From Caldifarciminota bacterium (GTDB lineage Bacteria > Hydrothermota > Tepidihabitantia > B3-TA06): 47,921 nt of DNA. The position numbers and the translations under genes were made by a program. Below the pieces are notes generated by a model. It was given only the letters and a program-made list of their open reading frames with translations. It was not told where the DNA came from and made no database searches. Positions 7,690 to 16,208 of this stretch are shown piece after piece (position 1 is the first letter of the stretch; every line of letters starts with the position of its first letter). The DNA lies in NCBI GenBank assembly GCA_023128825.1, contig JAGMDF010000037.1:1-47921 (forward strand), written 5' to 3'.

Positions 7690-9287
7690 GCAAAATCCCT
7701 CGCACCGTATGTCCATTCTGCAACCTGGGCTGCGAGTTGGGGTTCGAGGTCAAGGGAAGGGATATCCGGGGAGTGGATTACGTTTCCGATTCACGCAACG
7801 AAGGCAGGCTTTGTGCTAAAGGAAACGCGGCTGCCGAGATAGCGAATCACCGCAAGCGACTCTATCATCCTGTTATAAAGGGTAAGCAGGCTTCGTTGGC
7901 CGAGGCGATAGGGTATCTTCGTCAAAGGCTTACTGATTTTAAGCCTGAAGAGGTGCTTGTAGTTTACGACGCCTCGCTTACCTTTGAGGAGATCGGTTTC
8001 CTCGCGGCATGGGCACGTGAAGCGGGCTACGAGAATCCAGCTTACGTAACGTTCGGTCCGGAGTCGGCGTTCCTTTACGGCAAGTTGCCGGTAACCTCTG
8101 TAGAGAAGATCACCACCGGTGAGTATGCCTTCATTGTGGGTGATGCCTTTGGTCAGGACTCGGTTATCTCTGGTTATATCGCCAAGGCAAAGGGTGACAA
8201 CCGTGAGTTTCGGTACATAGTGCTGGATTCGTTTGAGACCAATACCTCGCACTTTGCCCACAGGTTCGTGCAGGTAAGACCCGGTTACGAGGGGCTGTTT
8301 TTATATGGGCTCTACAAGCACGTTGCAAACCAGAAGGTTAATCTTGACTCTATTGCCGAGGTGTGTGGGGTTGAGGCCTCGAGTTTTGAGGCGGTTGCTA
8401 CGATGATCCGCAACAAGGATGGGATTCTTGTGAATGCGCCGGCGCGTGGGCGCAGCTTTGATCCATTCCTTACCCACGCAGCCTCTCTTAAACTTTCCCA
8501 GACGCTTGAGCAGATGAGGTATCTTCCTCTTGGGCACCGGGTGCCCGGTAGGGTTACGCGTTCCTTCTACTCCTATCTTCCCATGCTCATGGGAGGACGC
8601 ATCAAGGCGGTGGTGAGTTTTGGCGCTTACTTCCCGTGGAATCATCCCCAACTTAAGCCGGTTCTTCGTAAGGCCGAGTTCGTGGCCGCCGGGTCCCTTT
8701 TTATCCCGGACGGGCGGTTTGAGTTGGAGCTTGTTCTGCCGATGGCCGCGGAGATCGAAAAGCAGGGCAGTATCCTAACCCTTTTCGGTGAAGCAAAACT
8801 TACCGGTGAACTCCCCGCACTTTCCGGCAGCCTGCCCGCAGGAGAGTATATAAAGCGCCTGGGTGGTCCAATGAAGCCGGTAGAGTTCCGAGTTGGGAAT
8901 CATGAAGCGTTGGATGAGGCTGCGATTGATGAACGCGCCGAGGCGCTTTTATCTTACAAGGCAAAGCGAAGAAGGGGCAGGGACTATCTCCTTTTAGGGG
9001 CCCAGTCAGCGATCGGCTTCCTTTCCATCTTTGAAGAAGAGGATTGGGTCAAGCTTGGCCCCCAGGATGCATCATCGCTTGGGGTCAAGGATAAGGAAGA
9101 GGTCGGGATTGAAACCGAACAGGGTGAAGCAGGGTTAAGCACGAGGATTCAGCCCGGTATACCTTCCGGGGTTGCGGTCGTCAGCATGAACCATCAACCC
9201 TCTCTTGCGCTTTTTGAGCTGAGCACGGATTCGGCAACCGGCGAGGGCCTGCTTAAGCCTTCATGGAGCAGGATATGGAAAAAGTAA
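7686..9287 (+). CDS. NuoG/formate dehydrogenase alpha-like protein, short and probably non-catalytic
   Basis: 533-residue member of the molybdopterin oxidoreductase superfamily. An N-terminal 4Fe-4S domain is clear: Cys9, Cys12, Cys16 and Cys43 (CxxCx3C...C). The middle contains LPMAAEIEKQGSILTLFGE, typical of the NuoG and FdhA folds, and the end looks like the dinucleotide-binding beta domain. Catalytic formate dehydrogenases are usually 650 residues or more and carry a Cys or Sec Mo ligand; I see none in the region after the Fe-S domain, and no in-frame TGA. It is therefore more likely a NuoG-like electron conduit than an enzyme. It starts in an ATGA overlap with hydG and overlaps the next gene by 13 bp. 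Confidence 0.82.
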   Translation: MSKIPRTVCPFCNLGCELGFEVKGRDIRGVDYVSDSRNEGRLCAKGNAAAEIANHRKRLYHPVIKGKQASLAEAIGYLRQRLTDFKPEEVLVVYDASLTFEEIGFLAAWAREAGYENPAYVTFGPESAFLYGKLPVTSVEKITTGEYAFIVGDAFGQDSVISGYIAKAKGDNREFRYIVLDSFETNTSHFAHRFVQVRPGYEGLFLYGLYKHVANQKVNLDSIAEVCGVEASSFEAVATMIRNKDGILVNAPARGRSFDPFLTHAASLKLSQTLEQMRYLPLGHRVPGRVTRSFYSYLPMLMGGRIKAVVSFGAYFPWNHPQLKPVLRKAEFVAAGSLFIPDGRFELELVLPMAAEIEKQGSILTLFGEAKLTGELPALSGSLPAGEYIKRLGGPMKPVEFRVGNHEALDEAAIDERAEALLSYKAKRRRGRDYLLLGAQSAIGFLSIFEEEDWVKLGPQDASSLGVKDKEEVGIETEQGEAGLSTRIQPGIPSGVAVVSMNHQPSLALFELSTDSATGEGLLKPSWSRIWKK

Positions 9288-9742
9288 TAGTCCTTGATCT
9301 TGATCTATGCTGCGGTTGCGAGAGTTGCAGGGCGGCCTGTATGCAGTCCCACCACGGTGAGCCGCGTATCCGTCACGGGTATATAGCGGGAGAAGCCAGT
9401 CTTCCCTCTGCCTGCCGTCACTGCGAGGAGCCTTTGTGCGTAGCCTCCTGTCCTACGGACGCCCTTATAAAAGACGAAAAGACGGGCCTTGTCGTTCATC
9501 GTCCCTTCCTTTGCATCGGGTGCCAGTCCTGCACCTTTGCATGTCCTTTCGGGGTCATCCAGCAGCATCTTTTAAGGCACATCGCCATCAAGTGTGACTA
9601 CTGCCAGGAGCGGGAGGAAGGCCCCAGATGTGTGGCAAGTTGTTCTTCCTTCGCCCTTAAATATATAAGTGTTGACGAACTCCCCAAGGTGCCGGTAAAC
9701 GACCGCTTCATCTCCCGTTCACCATCATGGAGGCGCCAATGA
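9275..9742 (+). CDS. HydN/HycB-like ferredoxin with four 4Fe-4S clusters
   Basis: 155-residue electron-transfer protein of the HydN/HycB/CooF type. Four cysteine groups are visible: CCGCESCRAAC, CRHCEEPLCVASC, CIGCQSCTFAC and CDYCQ...CVASC, enough for four 4Fe-4S clusters. Proteins of this class link a dehydrogenase or diaphorase to a membrane hydrogenase, which fits its place between the NuoG-like gene and the hydrogenase core. The ATG at 9275 is preferred over the one at 9263 because GGAG lies six bases upstream of it and the N-terminus MEKVIVLDLDLCCGC is typical of the family. Its stop overlaps the next start (ATGA). Confidence 0.88.
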   Translation: MEKVIVLDLDLCCGCESCRAACMQSHHGEPRIRHGYIAGEASLPSACRHCEEPLCVASCPTDALIKDEKTGLVVHRPFLCIGCQSCTFACPFGVIQQHLLRHIAIKCDYCQEREEGPRCVASCSSFALKYISVDELPKVPVNDRFISRSPSWRRQ

Positions 9743-10686
9743 ATATGAGCGTCGGCTGGGTGTTCTTCTATCTCCTTGTCTTCCCAGGGTTCCTCTTTAC
9801 CAGCGTGGTTGGACTTCTCTATACCTGGGTTGACCGCAAGGTGACCGCCCGCATACAGTTCAGGGTCGGACCGCCTCTGCTTCAGCCGTTTTACGATTTC
9901 TTTAAGCTTTTAGGTAAAGATACCTTTGTGCCTGAGGGTGCGCCGCGTTCTATCTTCCTTGGCGCGCCGCTTATAGGACTTGCCTCGGTCAGCGTGCTGT
10001 CCACCGTGCTCCTTGTTTCCAATCTCTTTCCCGGGCAGGCATTTGCAGGTGATTTGATAGTCGTCCTCTACCTCTTTGCGTTCGTGCCGATTGTTCTGAT
10101 CCTTGGTGCTTCTTCCTCCTCCAACCCGATCTCCGCGCTTGGTGCATCGCGTGAGATGAGCCTTTATCTTGCATACGAGCTGCCGCTGCTCTTTGCTCTG
10201 GCCACGATCATAGTCAAGTCAGGCGGGCTTTTGAAGATAGGGGACCTGCTGCAGTGGCAATGGACCAATCACCCCTTCCTTTATTCAGCTTCAGGAGCCC
10301 TCGCCTTCGTCTCGGCGTTTCTATGCATGCAGGCCAAGCTGGGGTTTGTTCCATTTGATATAGCCGAGGCGGAACAGGAGATCATGGGCGGCATCACACT
10401 GGAGTATTCGGGTCCTGTGCTGGCTGTTTTAAAGCTCACCAAGGCGATGCTTTACTTTACGGTAAGCATTTTCCTTACCGTATTTTTCTGGGGCGGGTTC
10501 CGTTCCCCACGCGAGGGCTGGTACCACATCCTGGGTTGGCTTAAACCCCTGGCAATAATCGTTTTGATAATCCTTATCAAGAACACCAATCCCCGGCTGC
10601 GGATAGACCAGGCTCTGCGTTTCTTCTGGTCTATCGTTTTGGTTCTCTCGATCGCGGGATTCATACTGGCTACGGTGGGGTTGTGA
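9739..10686 (+). CDS. Membrane-anchor hydrogenase subunit, NuoH/HyfC/MbhM-like
   Basis: 315-residue membrane protein of the NuoH family, about eight transmembrane helices. It holds the soluble hydrogenase arm to the membrane and forms part of the ion path. Typical pieces: YTWVDRKVTARIQFRVGPP near residues 27-45, GASREMSLYLAYELP near 135-150 and PFDIAEAEQEIMGG near 204-217. GGAGG five bases before the ATG at 9739 and the ATGA overlap with the previous stop decide this start over the in-frame ATG at 9727. Confidence 0.93.
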   Translation: MNMSVGWVFFYLLVFPGFLFTSVVGLLYTWVDRKVTARIQFRVGPPLLQPFYDFFKLLGKDTFVPEGAPRSIFLGAPLIGLASVSVLSTVLLVSNLFPGQAFAGDLIVVLYLFAFVPIVLILGASSSSNPISALGASREMSLYLAYELPLLFALATIIVKSGGLLKIGDLLQWQWTNHPFLYSASGALAFVSAFLCMQAKLGFVPFDIAEAEQEIMGGITLEYSGPVLAVLKLTKAMLYFTVSIFLTVFFWGGFRSPREGWYHILGWLKPLAIIVLIILIKNTNPRLRIDQALRFFWSIVLVLSIAGFILATVGL

Positions 10687-11123
10687 TGCTTAAGAAATTG
10701 AAGAAAGCCGCACTTGCCCGTTCTTTGTGGATTTACCATGTTGCCGCAAGCCCGTGCAACAACTGCGACATCGAGATACTCGACCTCTTGACCCCTCGAT
10801 TCGACGTGGAGCGGTTCGGCCTGCTCCTTGCCGCTTCTCCGCGTCACGCAGACTTGCTTCTGGTTACCGGCATGGTCAATAAGAAGGTTCTCGACCGGGT
10901 ACTCAGGGTTTATGCCCAGATCCCTAAGCCCTGCGTGGTTGCTGCGGTCGGATCGTGCGCGATCTCCGGCGATCTGTTCGTGGACTCCTACAACTTTGCC
11001 GGTCCTTTGGATAAGCATATTCCGGTTGATGTCTACATAGGCGGCTGCCCGCCCAAACCCGAGGCGATGATACTCGGGGTGATGCGCGCTATCGAGAAAT
11101 TAAAGAAACTTAAGGACCTGTGA
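10686..11123 (+). CDS. [NiFe]-hydrogenase small subunit, NuoB/HyfI/MbhJ-like
   Basis: 145-residue small subunit carrying the Fe-S cluster next to the active site. The cysteines sit in ASPCNNCDIE near residues 18-27, VGSCAISGD near 88-96 and GGCPPKPE near 118-125, as in NuoB and group 4 hydrogenase small subunits. It would pass electrons between the NuoI-like protein and the Ni-Fe centre of the large subunit. It starts at ATG overlapping the previous stop by one base; a GTG three bases earlier is equally possible. Confidence 0.93.
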   Translation: MLKKLKKAALARSLWIYHVAASPCNNCDIEILDLLTPRFDVERFGLLLAASPRHADLLLVTGMVNKKVLDRVLRVYAQIPKPCVVAAVGSCAISGDLFVDSYNFAGPLDKHIPVDVYIGGCPPKPEAMILGVMRAIEKLKKLKDL

Positions 11124-11656
11124 TGGCTGATACGCTCAAGAGATCTCAGAATCTTGATAAGAACGGCGCTTATATCGGAGGCAAAGGCTTCTGTCATCAA
11201 AGGGACAGCGAGCCTGAGTTCAAGCATATAGAGGGGCAATGCCGCGAGTTCTATCCCGAAGGCGAGCTTAACCTTGTCCGTAAGCGCCGCTGGTACTGGG
11301 AGATAGTCGCCGAGGATCTCGTTAAGGTCGCCGATTTCTGCTTCAATACCCTGGGCTGCCGCTTCTCGACCGCCACAGGCGAAGATACCCCGAGGGGATT
11401 CACCATACTCTACCACTTCTCCATTGATCGTCTCGGTCTTTTAATAAACGTCAGGGTTATCCTGCCTCACGATGATCCAGAGGTTGACTCCCTCACCGTT
11501 CTTGGCCGCGGCTTCGAGTGGATTGAGCGCGAGATGCACGAGATGCTTGGAATAGGGTTCCGCGGTCTGGGTGATACCCGCCATCTCTTGCTTCCGGACG
11601 ACTCACCTGATGACTATCATCCCTACAGGAGGTCCTTTGGCTGCACTCGAACGTAA
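11123..11656 (+). CDS. Hydrogenase subunit, NuoC/MbhK-like
   Basis: 177-residue NuoC-type subunit that packs against the large subunit in complex I-like enzymes. The C-terminal half matches the family: DRLGLLINVRVILPHDDP, WIEREMHEMLGIGFRG near 138-153 and a final DDSPDDYHPYRR. The N-terminal ~35 residues look disordered. In Escherichia coli HycE/HyfG this domain is fused to the large subunit; here the two are separate and overlap by 20 bp, as in the archaeal membrane-bound hydrogenases. Confidence 0.9.
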   Translation: MADTLKRSQNLDKNGAYIGGKGFCHQRDSEPEFKHIEGQCREFYPEGELNLVRKRRWYWEIVAEDLVKVADFCFNTLGCRFSTATGEDTPRGFTILYHFSIDRLGLLINVRVILPHDDPEVDSLTVLGRGFEWIEREMHEMLGIGFRGLGDTRHLLLPDDSPDDYHPYRRSFGCTRT

Positions 11657-12830
11657 GGTAATCCCCATCGGGCCGTTCCACCCCTTGCAGGAGGAGGCCG
11701 AGTACTTCAAGCTGACGGTCGAGGGGGAGAAGGTAGTCGGGCTCGACATCCAGCTTGGCTACATGCACCGCGGCCACGAGAAGATATGCGAGGGCAAGAC
11801 CTACGACCAGATCCCCTTTGTTGTTGAGCGCATCTGCGGTATCTGTTCCACCTCGCACCCCTTCGCATGCGTGCAGGCGATCGAAGACGCGGCAGGTATC
11901 GAAATTCCACCCCGGGCCGCTTACATCCGTACCATTGTTGGCGAGCTTGAGCGTATCCATTCCCATCTTCTCTGGGTCGGACTTGCAGGGCACTTTTTGG
12001 GCTATAACACCGTCTGGATGTGGGCGTGGAAGTACCGTGAGTCTGTGCTGGAGATAAGTGAACTCATCACCGGAAACCGCAACCACTATGCCATGTTCAA
12101 GCCGGGCGGTGTTCGCCGCGACATCGAAGGCGGTATGATCCCCCCGCTCTTGCAGGTGCTTGACGACGCCGATAAGAAGATCCTGATGCTTACCAAGGCT
12201 GTTCTGGACGATCCGGTGCTTCACAAACGTCTTGAGGGCGTAGGGGTGCTTACTCCGGAGATGGCCGTTGAATACAGCGTTGTCGGACCCACTGCTCGCG
12301 CCTCAGGTCTGGCGATTGACGTTCGCAAGGACGATCCCCATGCGGCATACGATTGGATCGAGTGGGAAGAGATAGTTTTGCATGAAGGGGACGTGTTTGC
12401 CAAAGCCAAGGTTCGGTTGCTTGAATGCCTTGAATCCACCAAGATTATCCGTCAGTGTGTTCAGAAGCTGAAGGATTTGCCCGAAGGTGAGATAGATGCT
12501 CACATGGAGCGTGGCCCTGACGGCGAGGGTATCGGCCGGTACGAGGCGCCTCGCGGTGAGGTCTTTCACTACGTTAAGGGGGACGGTTCACTCTATCCTA
12601 GCCGCTACAAGATCCGCGCCCCGAGCTCTATGAACATCAAGTCCAACGAGGTGGCGGTCTTAGGCGGTTCGGTTGCCGATGCCGCCATCACCCTGGCCGC
12701 GGTTGACCCTTGCTACTGCTGTACCGAACGAATCGCGGCATTCAACACCAAAGGTAAACTTCTCTACACATGGGATGATCTTGTGAAGCTTTCTCAGGAG
12801 AAGACCGCACGCATGGGAGGCGGATCATGA
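11637..12830 (+). CDS. Group 4 [NiFe]-hydrogenase large (catalytic) subunit, NuoD/HyfG/MbhL-like
   Basis: 397-residue catalytic subunit. Both nickel-binding motifs are intact: RICGICSTSH (Cys67, Cys70) and DPCYCCTER (Cys359, Cys362). This makes it a true [NiFe] hydrogenase and not a complex I NuoD, which lacks these cysteines. About 32 residues follow the ER after the last CxxC, so a C-terminal processing step by a HycI-type endopeptidase is likely. The start is TTG at 11637: AGGAGGT at 11627-11633 lies just ahead and the N-terminus MAALERKVIPIGPFHP fits the family. A reading from ATG 11571 would overlap the NuoC-like gene by 86 bp. No hydrogenase maturation genes are in the window. Confidence 0.95.
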   Translation: MAALERKVIPIGPFHPLQEEAEYFKLTVEGEKVVGLDIQLGYMHRGHEKICEGKTYDQIPFVVERICGICSTSHPFACVQAIEDAAGIEIPPRAAYIRTIVGELERIHSHLLWVGLAGHFLGYNTVWMWAWKYRESVLEISELITGNRNHYAMFKPGGVRRDIEGGMIPPLLQVLDDADKKILMLTKAVLDDPVLHKRLEGVGVLTPEMAVEYSVVGPTARASGLAIDVRKDDPHAAYDWIEWEEIVLHEGDVFAKAKVRLLECLESTKIIRQCVQKLKDLPEGEIDAHMERGPDGEGIGRYEAPRGEVFHYVKGDGSLYPSRYKIRAPSSMNIKSNEVAVLGGSVADAAITLAAVDPCYCCTERIAAFNTKGKLLYTWDDLVKLSQEKTARMGGGS

Positions 12831-14257
12831 ACGTTGTGCTGCTTTTGCTTATCGCGGTTCCATTCATAGGTGGTCTATTGGTGATTTTCCCGGGACGGTT
12901 CCTGCGGATGCTGCGCTGGATATTCTCATTGCTGACCGTTCTTGGCACCGCTTTGCTTCTGACGATAAATTTTGTTGGAGGAACCAAGCCCGGCTTCAGT
13001 CTGTGGCATGTGATGGGTTCAGCAAACCTGCAGCAGTTCTCTGTCTCCCCGATAACCCTGGTTATTGGCGCGGCGTTCGTTTTACTCTGGCTCATAGTGA
13101 TTCTTTATTCCTTCGGTTACTTTCCTAAAGGTGGTGAAGCGGATACCGAGTACTACTCCCTTACCCTGTTTATGCTCGGCTCAACCCTGGGACTTTTATT
13201 TGCTAACGACCTTATCTTCCTGTATCTCTTCTGGGAGATAGCCGCGATAACCACCTGGCGTCTTGTAGGCTTCGAGCGTACCCAGAAGGTCATCTCCATC
13301 GCCACCAAAACCATTATTATCACCTTCTTCGGCTCCGCCCTCATGCTGGTTGGGTTTGCAATTCTGATTACGAACTTCGGTTCATTCAATCTCGGCGACA
13401 TGATAAGCAGCCAGATGCCGGTACTTGCAGGGGTCTTTATCCTTGCCGGTATATTCGCCAAGTCTGCGGTCATCCCACTCTATATCTGGTTGCCCGATGC
13501 TCACCCTGCCGCACCTTCACCCATGAGCGCACTGCTCTCCGGGGTTATTGTAAAAATCGGCCTTATTGTCTATCTCAAAATGTTCGTACAGACCTTTAGC
13601 GTCACCCCTGGCTGGAACATCGCTATCCTTGTGATGGTGATCGTTTCCAGTCTGGTTGCGGGTGGGATTGCTTTGATCGAAAAGGACTGCAAGCGAATCC
13701 TGGCATACTCCACGATCAGCCAGGTGGCTTTTATCTTCGGCGGATTAGTTGTGGTTACTCAGATTGCCGGTTCTGTTGGGGGGGTGCTTTATCTTGTCGC
13801 CCATTGTCTGGCAAAGGGAGCCCTGTTCCTCGGCTACGGGGTGGTGGTAAAGGAAACCGGTAAACGGAACATCAAAGAGGTGGGTCGTCTTGTTGCCAGA
13901 TTTCCCCTTCTCTTTGTTGGCGTCATGATAGCAACCCTCTCCATCATCGGACTGCCGCCGTTCCTGGGTTTCTTTGCCAAGATTGACGTGATATTCGGGG
14001 TTTTAGGGCTTGTGGATGTCGTTCCCCAGCCTACCTATAGAATCCTTTTGGGATTCGGGTTCATTCTTTCCTCGGTGCTGACGCTTCTTTATATGCTTCG
14101 TCTCTTCTCGTCGGTGTTCCTTACCGGAGAGAAACCCCAGGAGGGTCTTAAAGAGCCTATCTATCTTTCGGTGCTCGTGCTTTTGCTTTCGCTCAGCCTT
14201 ATTGGGGGAAGCGTAGCCCTCAAGCCGCTGGTGGCCTACCTGGCTGGAGGAGGATAA
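12827..14257 (+). CDS. Antiporter-like membrane subunit 1 (NuoM/N, MrpD-like)
   Basis: 476-residue polytopic protein of the proton-conducting antiporter family, about 14 transmembrane helices. The key charged residues are present: the Glu of LYLFWEIAAITTW near residues 125-138 (TM5), the Lys of FAKSAVIPLYIWLPDAHP near 210-228 and KIG in the following helix. It sits directly after the large subunit (ATGA overlap) and is extra to the complete Mrp set that follows, so it is inferred to be the hydrogenase's own pump subunit, like HyfB/HyfF or MbhH. Confidence 0.9.
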   Translation: MNVVLLLLIAVPFIGGLLVIFPGRFLRMLRWIFSLLTVLGTALLLTINFVGGTKPGFSLWHVMGSANLQQFSVSPITLVIGAAFVLLWLIVILYSFGYFPKGGEADTEYYSLTLFMLGSTLGLLFANDLIFLYLFWEIAAITTWRLVGFERTQKVISIATKTIIITFFGSALMLVGFAILITNFGSFNLGDMISSQMPVLAGVFILAGIFAKSAVIPLYIWLPDAHPAAPSPMSALLSGVIVKIGLIVYLKMFVQTFSVTPGWNIAILVMVIVSSLVAGGIALIEKDCKRILAYSTISQVAFIFGGLVVVTQIAGSVGGVLYLVAHCLAKGALFLGYGVVVKETGKRNIKEVGRLVARFPLLFVGVMIATLSIIGLPPFLGFFAKIDVIFGVLGLVDVVPQPTYRILLGFGFILSSVLTLLYMLRLFSSVFLTGEKPQEGLKEPIYLSVLVLLLSLSLIGGSVALKPLVAYLAGGG

Positions 14258-14258
14258 G

Positions 14259-16208
14259 ATGGTTAAGCTGCTTCAGCCGGCTGGGCTTATCATTCTTATT
14301 CCCTGGTTAGCTGCACTTCTTGCGATCGTCATCCGTCCCATACGCCGTTACCTGGCCGTGGCTGCTGCGTTGGCGACCGGTTACTTTGTGGTGCGGTTCT
14401 TTGTGGATGGAATCGGTCAAGTTCCACCGATCATCCTTCCCCAGGTTTGGGGGGTATCCAACTTTCTTCAGGTGGATTACCTTTCCGGGACGATCCTTTT
14501 GCTTGTTTCAGGGTTCGCGTTCCTTATCTTCCTCTACAGCTTTCGCTTCAAGGATGGGCCCCGGGATGACTGGAAATTCTTTACCTTCGGGCTCCTGACC
14601 TATGGTGCGGCGAATGGCGTGCTGTTGTCCAGTTCAGTGCTTCTGCTTTACTTCTTCTGGGGGATCCTGCTTTTTACGGTATACGGACTGCTGTTCTACG
14701 GCAGGGGAGACGTGGAGACGGCCGCACGCAAGATGTTCGTTCTCAACGGGGTTGCCGACTTCCTGTTGCTGTTCGGGTTACTTGTTTTTATCATCTACAC
14801 CAAACAGCAGGGAGTAGAGCCAGGACAACTTGCCTACTTCCCTGGTATGAGGCGTTTTGCTTTAAGCGACCCGTTGGCGATTGTTGCTTTTGTTTGCATC
14901 GCTGCCGCTGCTTTAACCAAGGCAGGCGCGTTCCCGATGCACACCTGGATTCCCAAAGCGGCTGAGTCGGCGCCCGCTGAAACGATGGCGTTCATCCCGG
15001 CAAGTCTGGATAAACTTCTGGGAATATACCTCTTCGTTCGGCTTTGCTACTCCATCTTTGAGATTCGTTCCAACCTTACGGTGCAGCTCATCTTCCTTAC
15101 GATAGGGGCGGTTACCGTTCTTGCCGCGGTGTTCATGGCGCTGGTTCAAAAAGACGCCATGCGTCTTCTTTCCTACCACGCGGTGAGCCAGGTAGGTTAC
15201 ATGATCTTGGGAATAGCCTCGGGTACGGTGCTTGGGATCGCCGGCGGTCTGTTCCACATGATGAATCATGCCATCTACAAGAGCACCCTGTTTCTTACCG
15301 GTGGAGCGGTGAAGCGCCAGACCGGGGAGAGCGATCTTGAGAAGCTGGGCGGGCTTGCCAGGGCCATGCCAGTAACCTTCTTCTCCTTCCTTATTGCGGC
15401 CCTGGCGATCTCAGGTGTCCCGCCGCTCAATGGTTTCGTGTCCAAGTGGCTTATCTACCAGTCGTTCGTGGAGCTGGGGCGAACCCAGCCTTTCTTCCTT
15501 ATTTTCCTGATCGCGGGTGCATTCGGCAGCGTTCTGACCCTTGCCTCTTTCCTCAAGCTCACTCACTCTATGTTCCTGGGCAGACGTCCCAAGGCGTTGG
15601 AAGGGGTGCACGAAGTCGGCTTCACAAAGTGGTTCCCGCCCCTCCTGATGGCTTTGACCTGCATAGCATTCGGTCTCTTTGCCTTCCGCCTGCCCCTGCG
15701 GTATCTCATCTCTCCCGCGCTTTCAGCATCGGTTATAGTTCCTTTAGGGCACTTTTCACCGCTTGCTTTTGCAGCAATCATGCTTATCATTGTGTCTCTT
15801 GGTTTCCTTATCTATATTGTCGGCGGTACCTATAGGCCTCGTCCGCGTAAGGTTTTCTTGGGCGCTGAGGAGTTGACCGAGGAGGAGATGCACTTCTCCG
15901 GTCCGCACTTTTACTCATCGATTAAGAATATCAAGATCTTTTTCGAGTTTTACCGCTTCGCAGAAGGAGGTTCGTTCGACGTTTTTCGTTATATACAAGG
16001 TCTGAGTAACACGCTTGGCAGGACACTGAAGAAATTGATAGACGACTCCCTTAACGCATTTGCGCGTTTTATAAGATACTTTCTTGATCTTGTAGGCAAA
16101 GGGTTTAGTCTCCTGCATACCGGAGGGTTGCCGTTTTACCTGGGCTGGATATTATTGGGGATCTTGATTTTGATCCTGTTATTAATTCGAGGAGGCGGCG
16201 GTGCTTGA
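14259..16208 (+). CDS. Antiporter-like membrane subunit 2 (NuoL/MrpA N-terminal type)
   Basis: 649-residue membrane protein of the NuoL/MrpA family: about 14 helices, a hydrophilic loop near 525-560 and a last helix near 625-645. The Lys in ALTKAGAFPMHTWIPKA near 215-230 and the histidines in FHMMNHAIYKS are kept. The position that is Glu in TM5 of most relatives (FWE) reads FWG near residue 134, with no Glu nearby. Together with the next gene it covers the domains of a split MrpA. It starts two bases after the previous stop and overlaps the next gene by 8 bp. Confidence 0.88.
   Translation: MVKLLQPAGLIILIPWLAALLAIVIRPIRRYLAVAAALATGYFVVRFFVDGIGQVPPIILPQVWGVSNFLQVDYLSGTILLLVSGFAFLIFLYSFRFKDGPRDDWKFFTFGLLTYGAANGVLLSSSVLLLYFFWGILLFTVYGLLFYGRGDVETAARKMFVLNGVADFLLLFGLLVFIIYTKQQGVEPGQLAYFPGMRRFALSDPLAIVAFVCIAAAALTKAGAFPMHTWIPKAAESAPAETMAFIPASLDKLLGIYLFVRLCYSIFEIRSNLTVQLIFLTIGAVTVLAAVFMALVQKDAMRLLSYHAVSQVGYMILGIASGTVLGIAGGLFHMMNHAIYKSTLFLTGGAVKRQTGESDLEKLGGLARAMPVTFFSFLIAALAISGVPPLNGFVSKWLIYQSFVELGRTQPFFLIFLIAGAFGSVLTLASFLKLTHSMFLGRRPKALEGVHEVGFTKWFPPLLMALTCIAFGLFAFRLPLRYLISPALSASVIVPLGHFSPLAFAAIMLIIVSLGFLIYIVGGTYRPRPRKVFLGAEELTEEEMHFSGPHFYSSIKNIKIFFEFYRFAEGGSFDVFRYIQGLSNTLGRTLKKLIDDSLNAFARFIRYFLDLVGKGFSLLHTGGLPFYLGWILLGILILILLLIRGGGGA

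Noticed and set aside
7686-9287. Selenocysteine-containing formate dehydrogenase
   Set aside because: No in-frame TGA and no ligand Cys at the expected place; the protein is too short.
11637-12830. Reading the operon as an ordinary complex I (NuoB-C-D-H-I-L-M-N)
   Set aside because: The large subunit has both nickel-binding CxxC motifs, which complex I NuoD lacks, and no NuoE/F or quinone-site arrangement is present.
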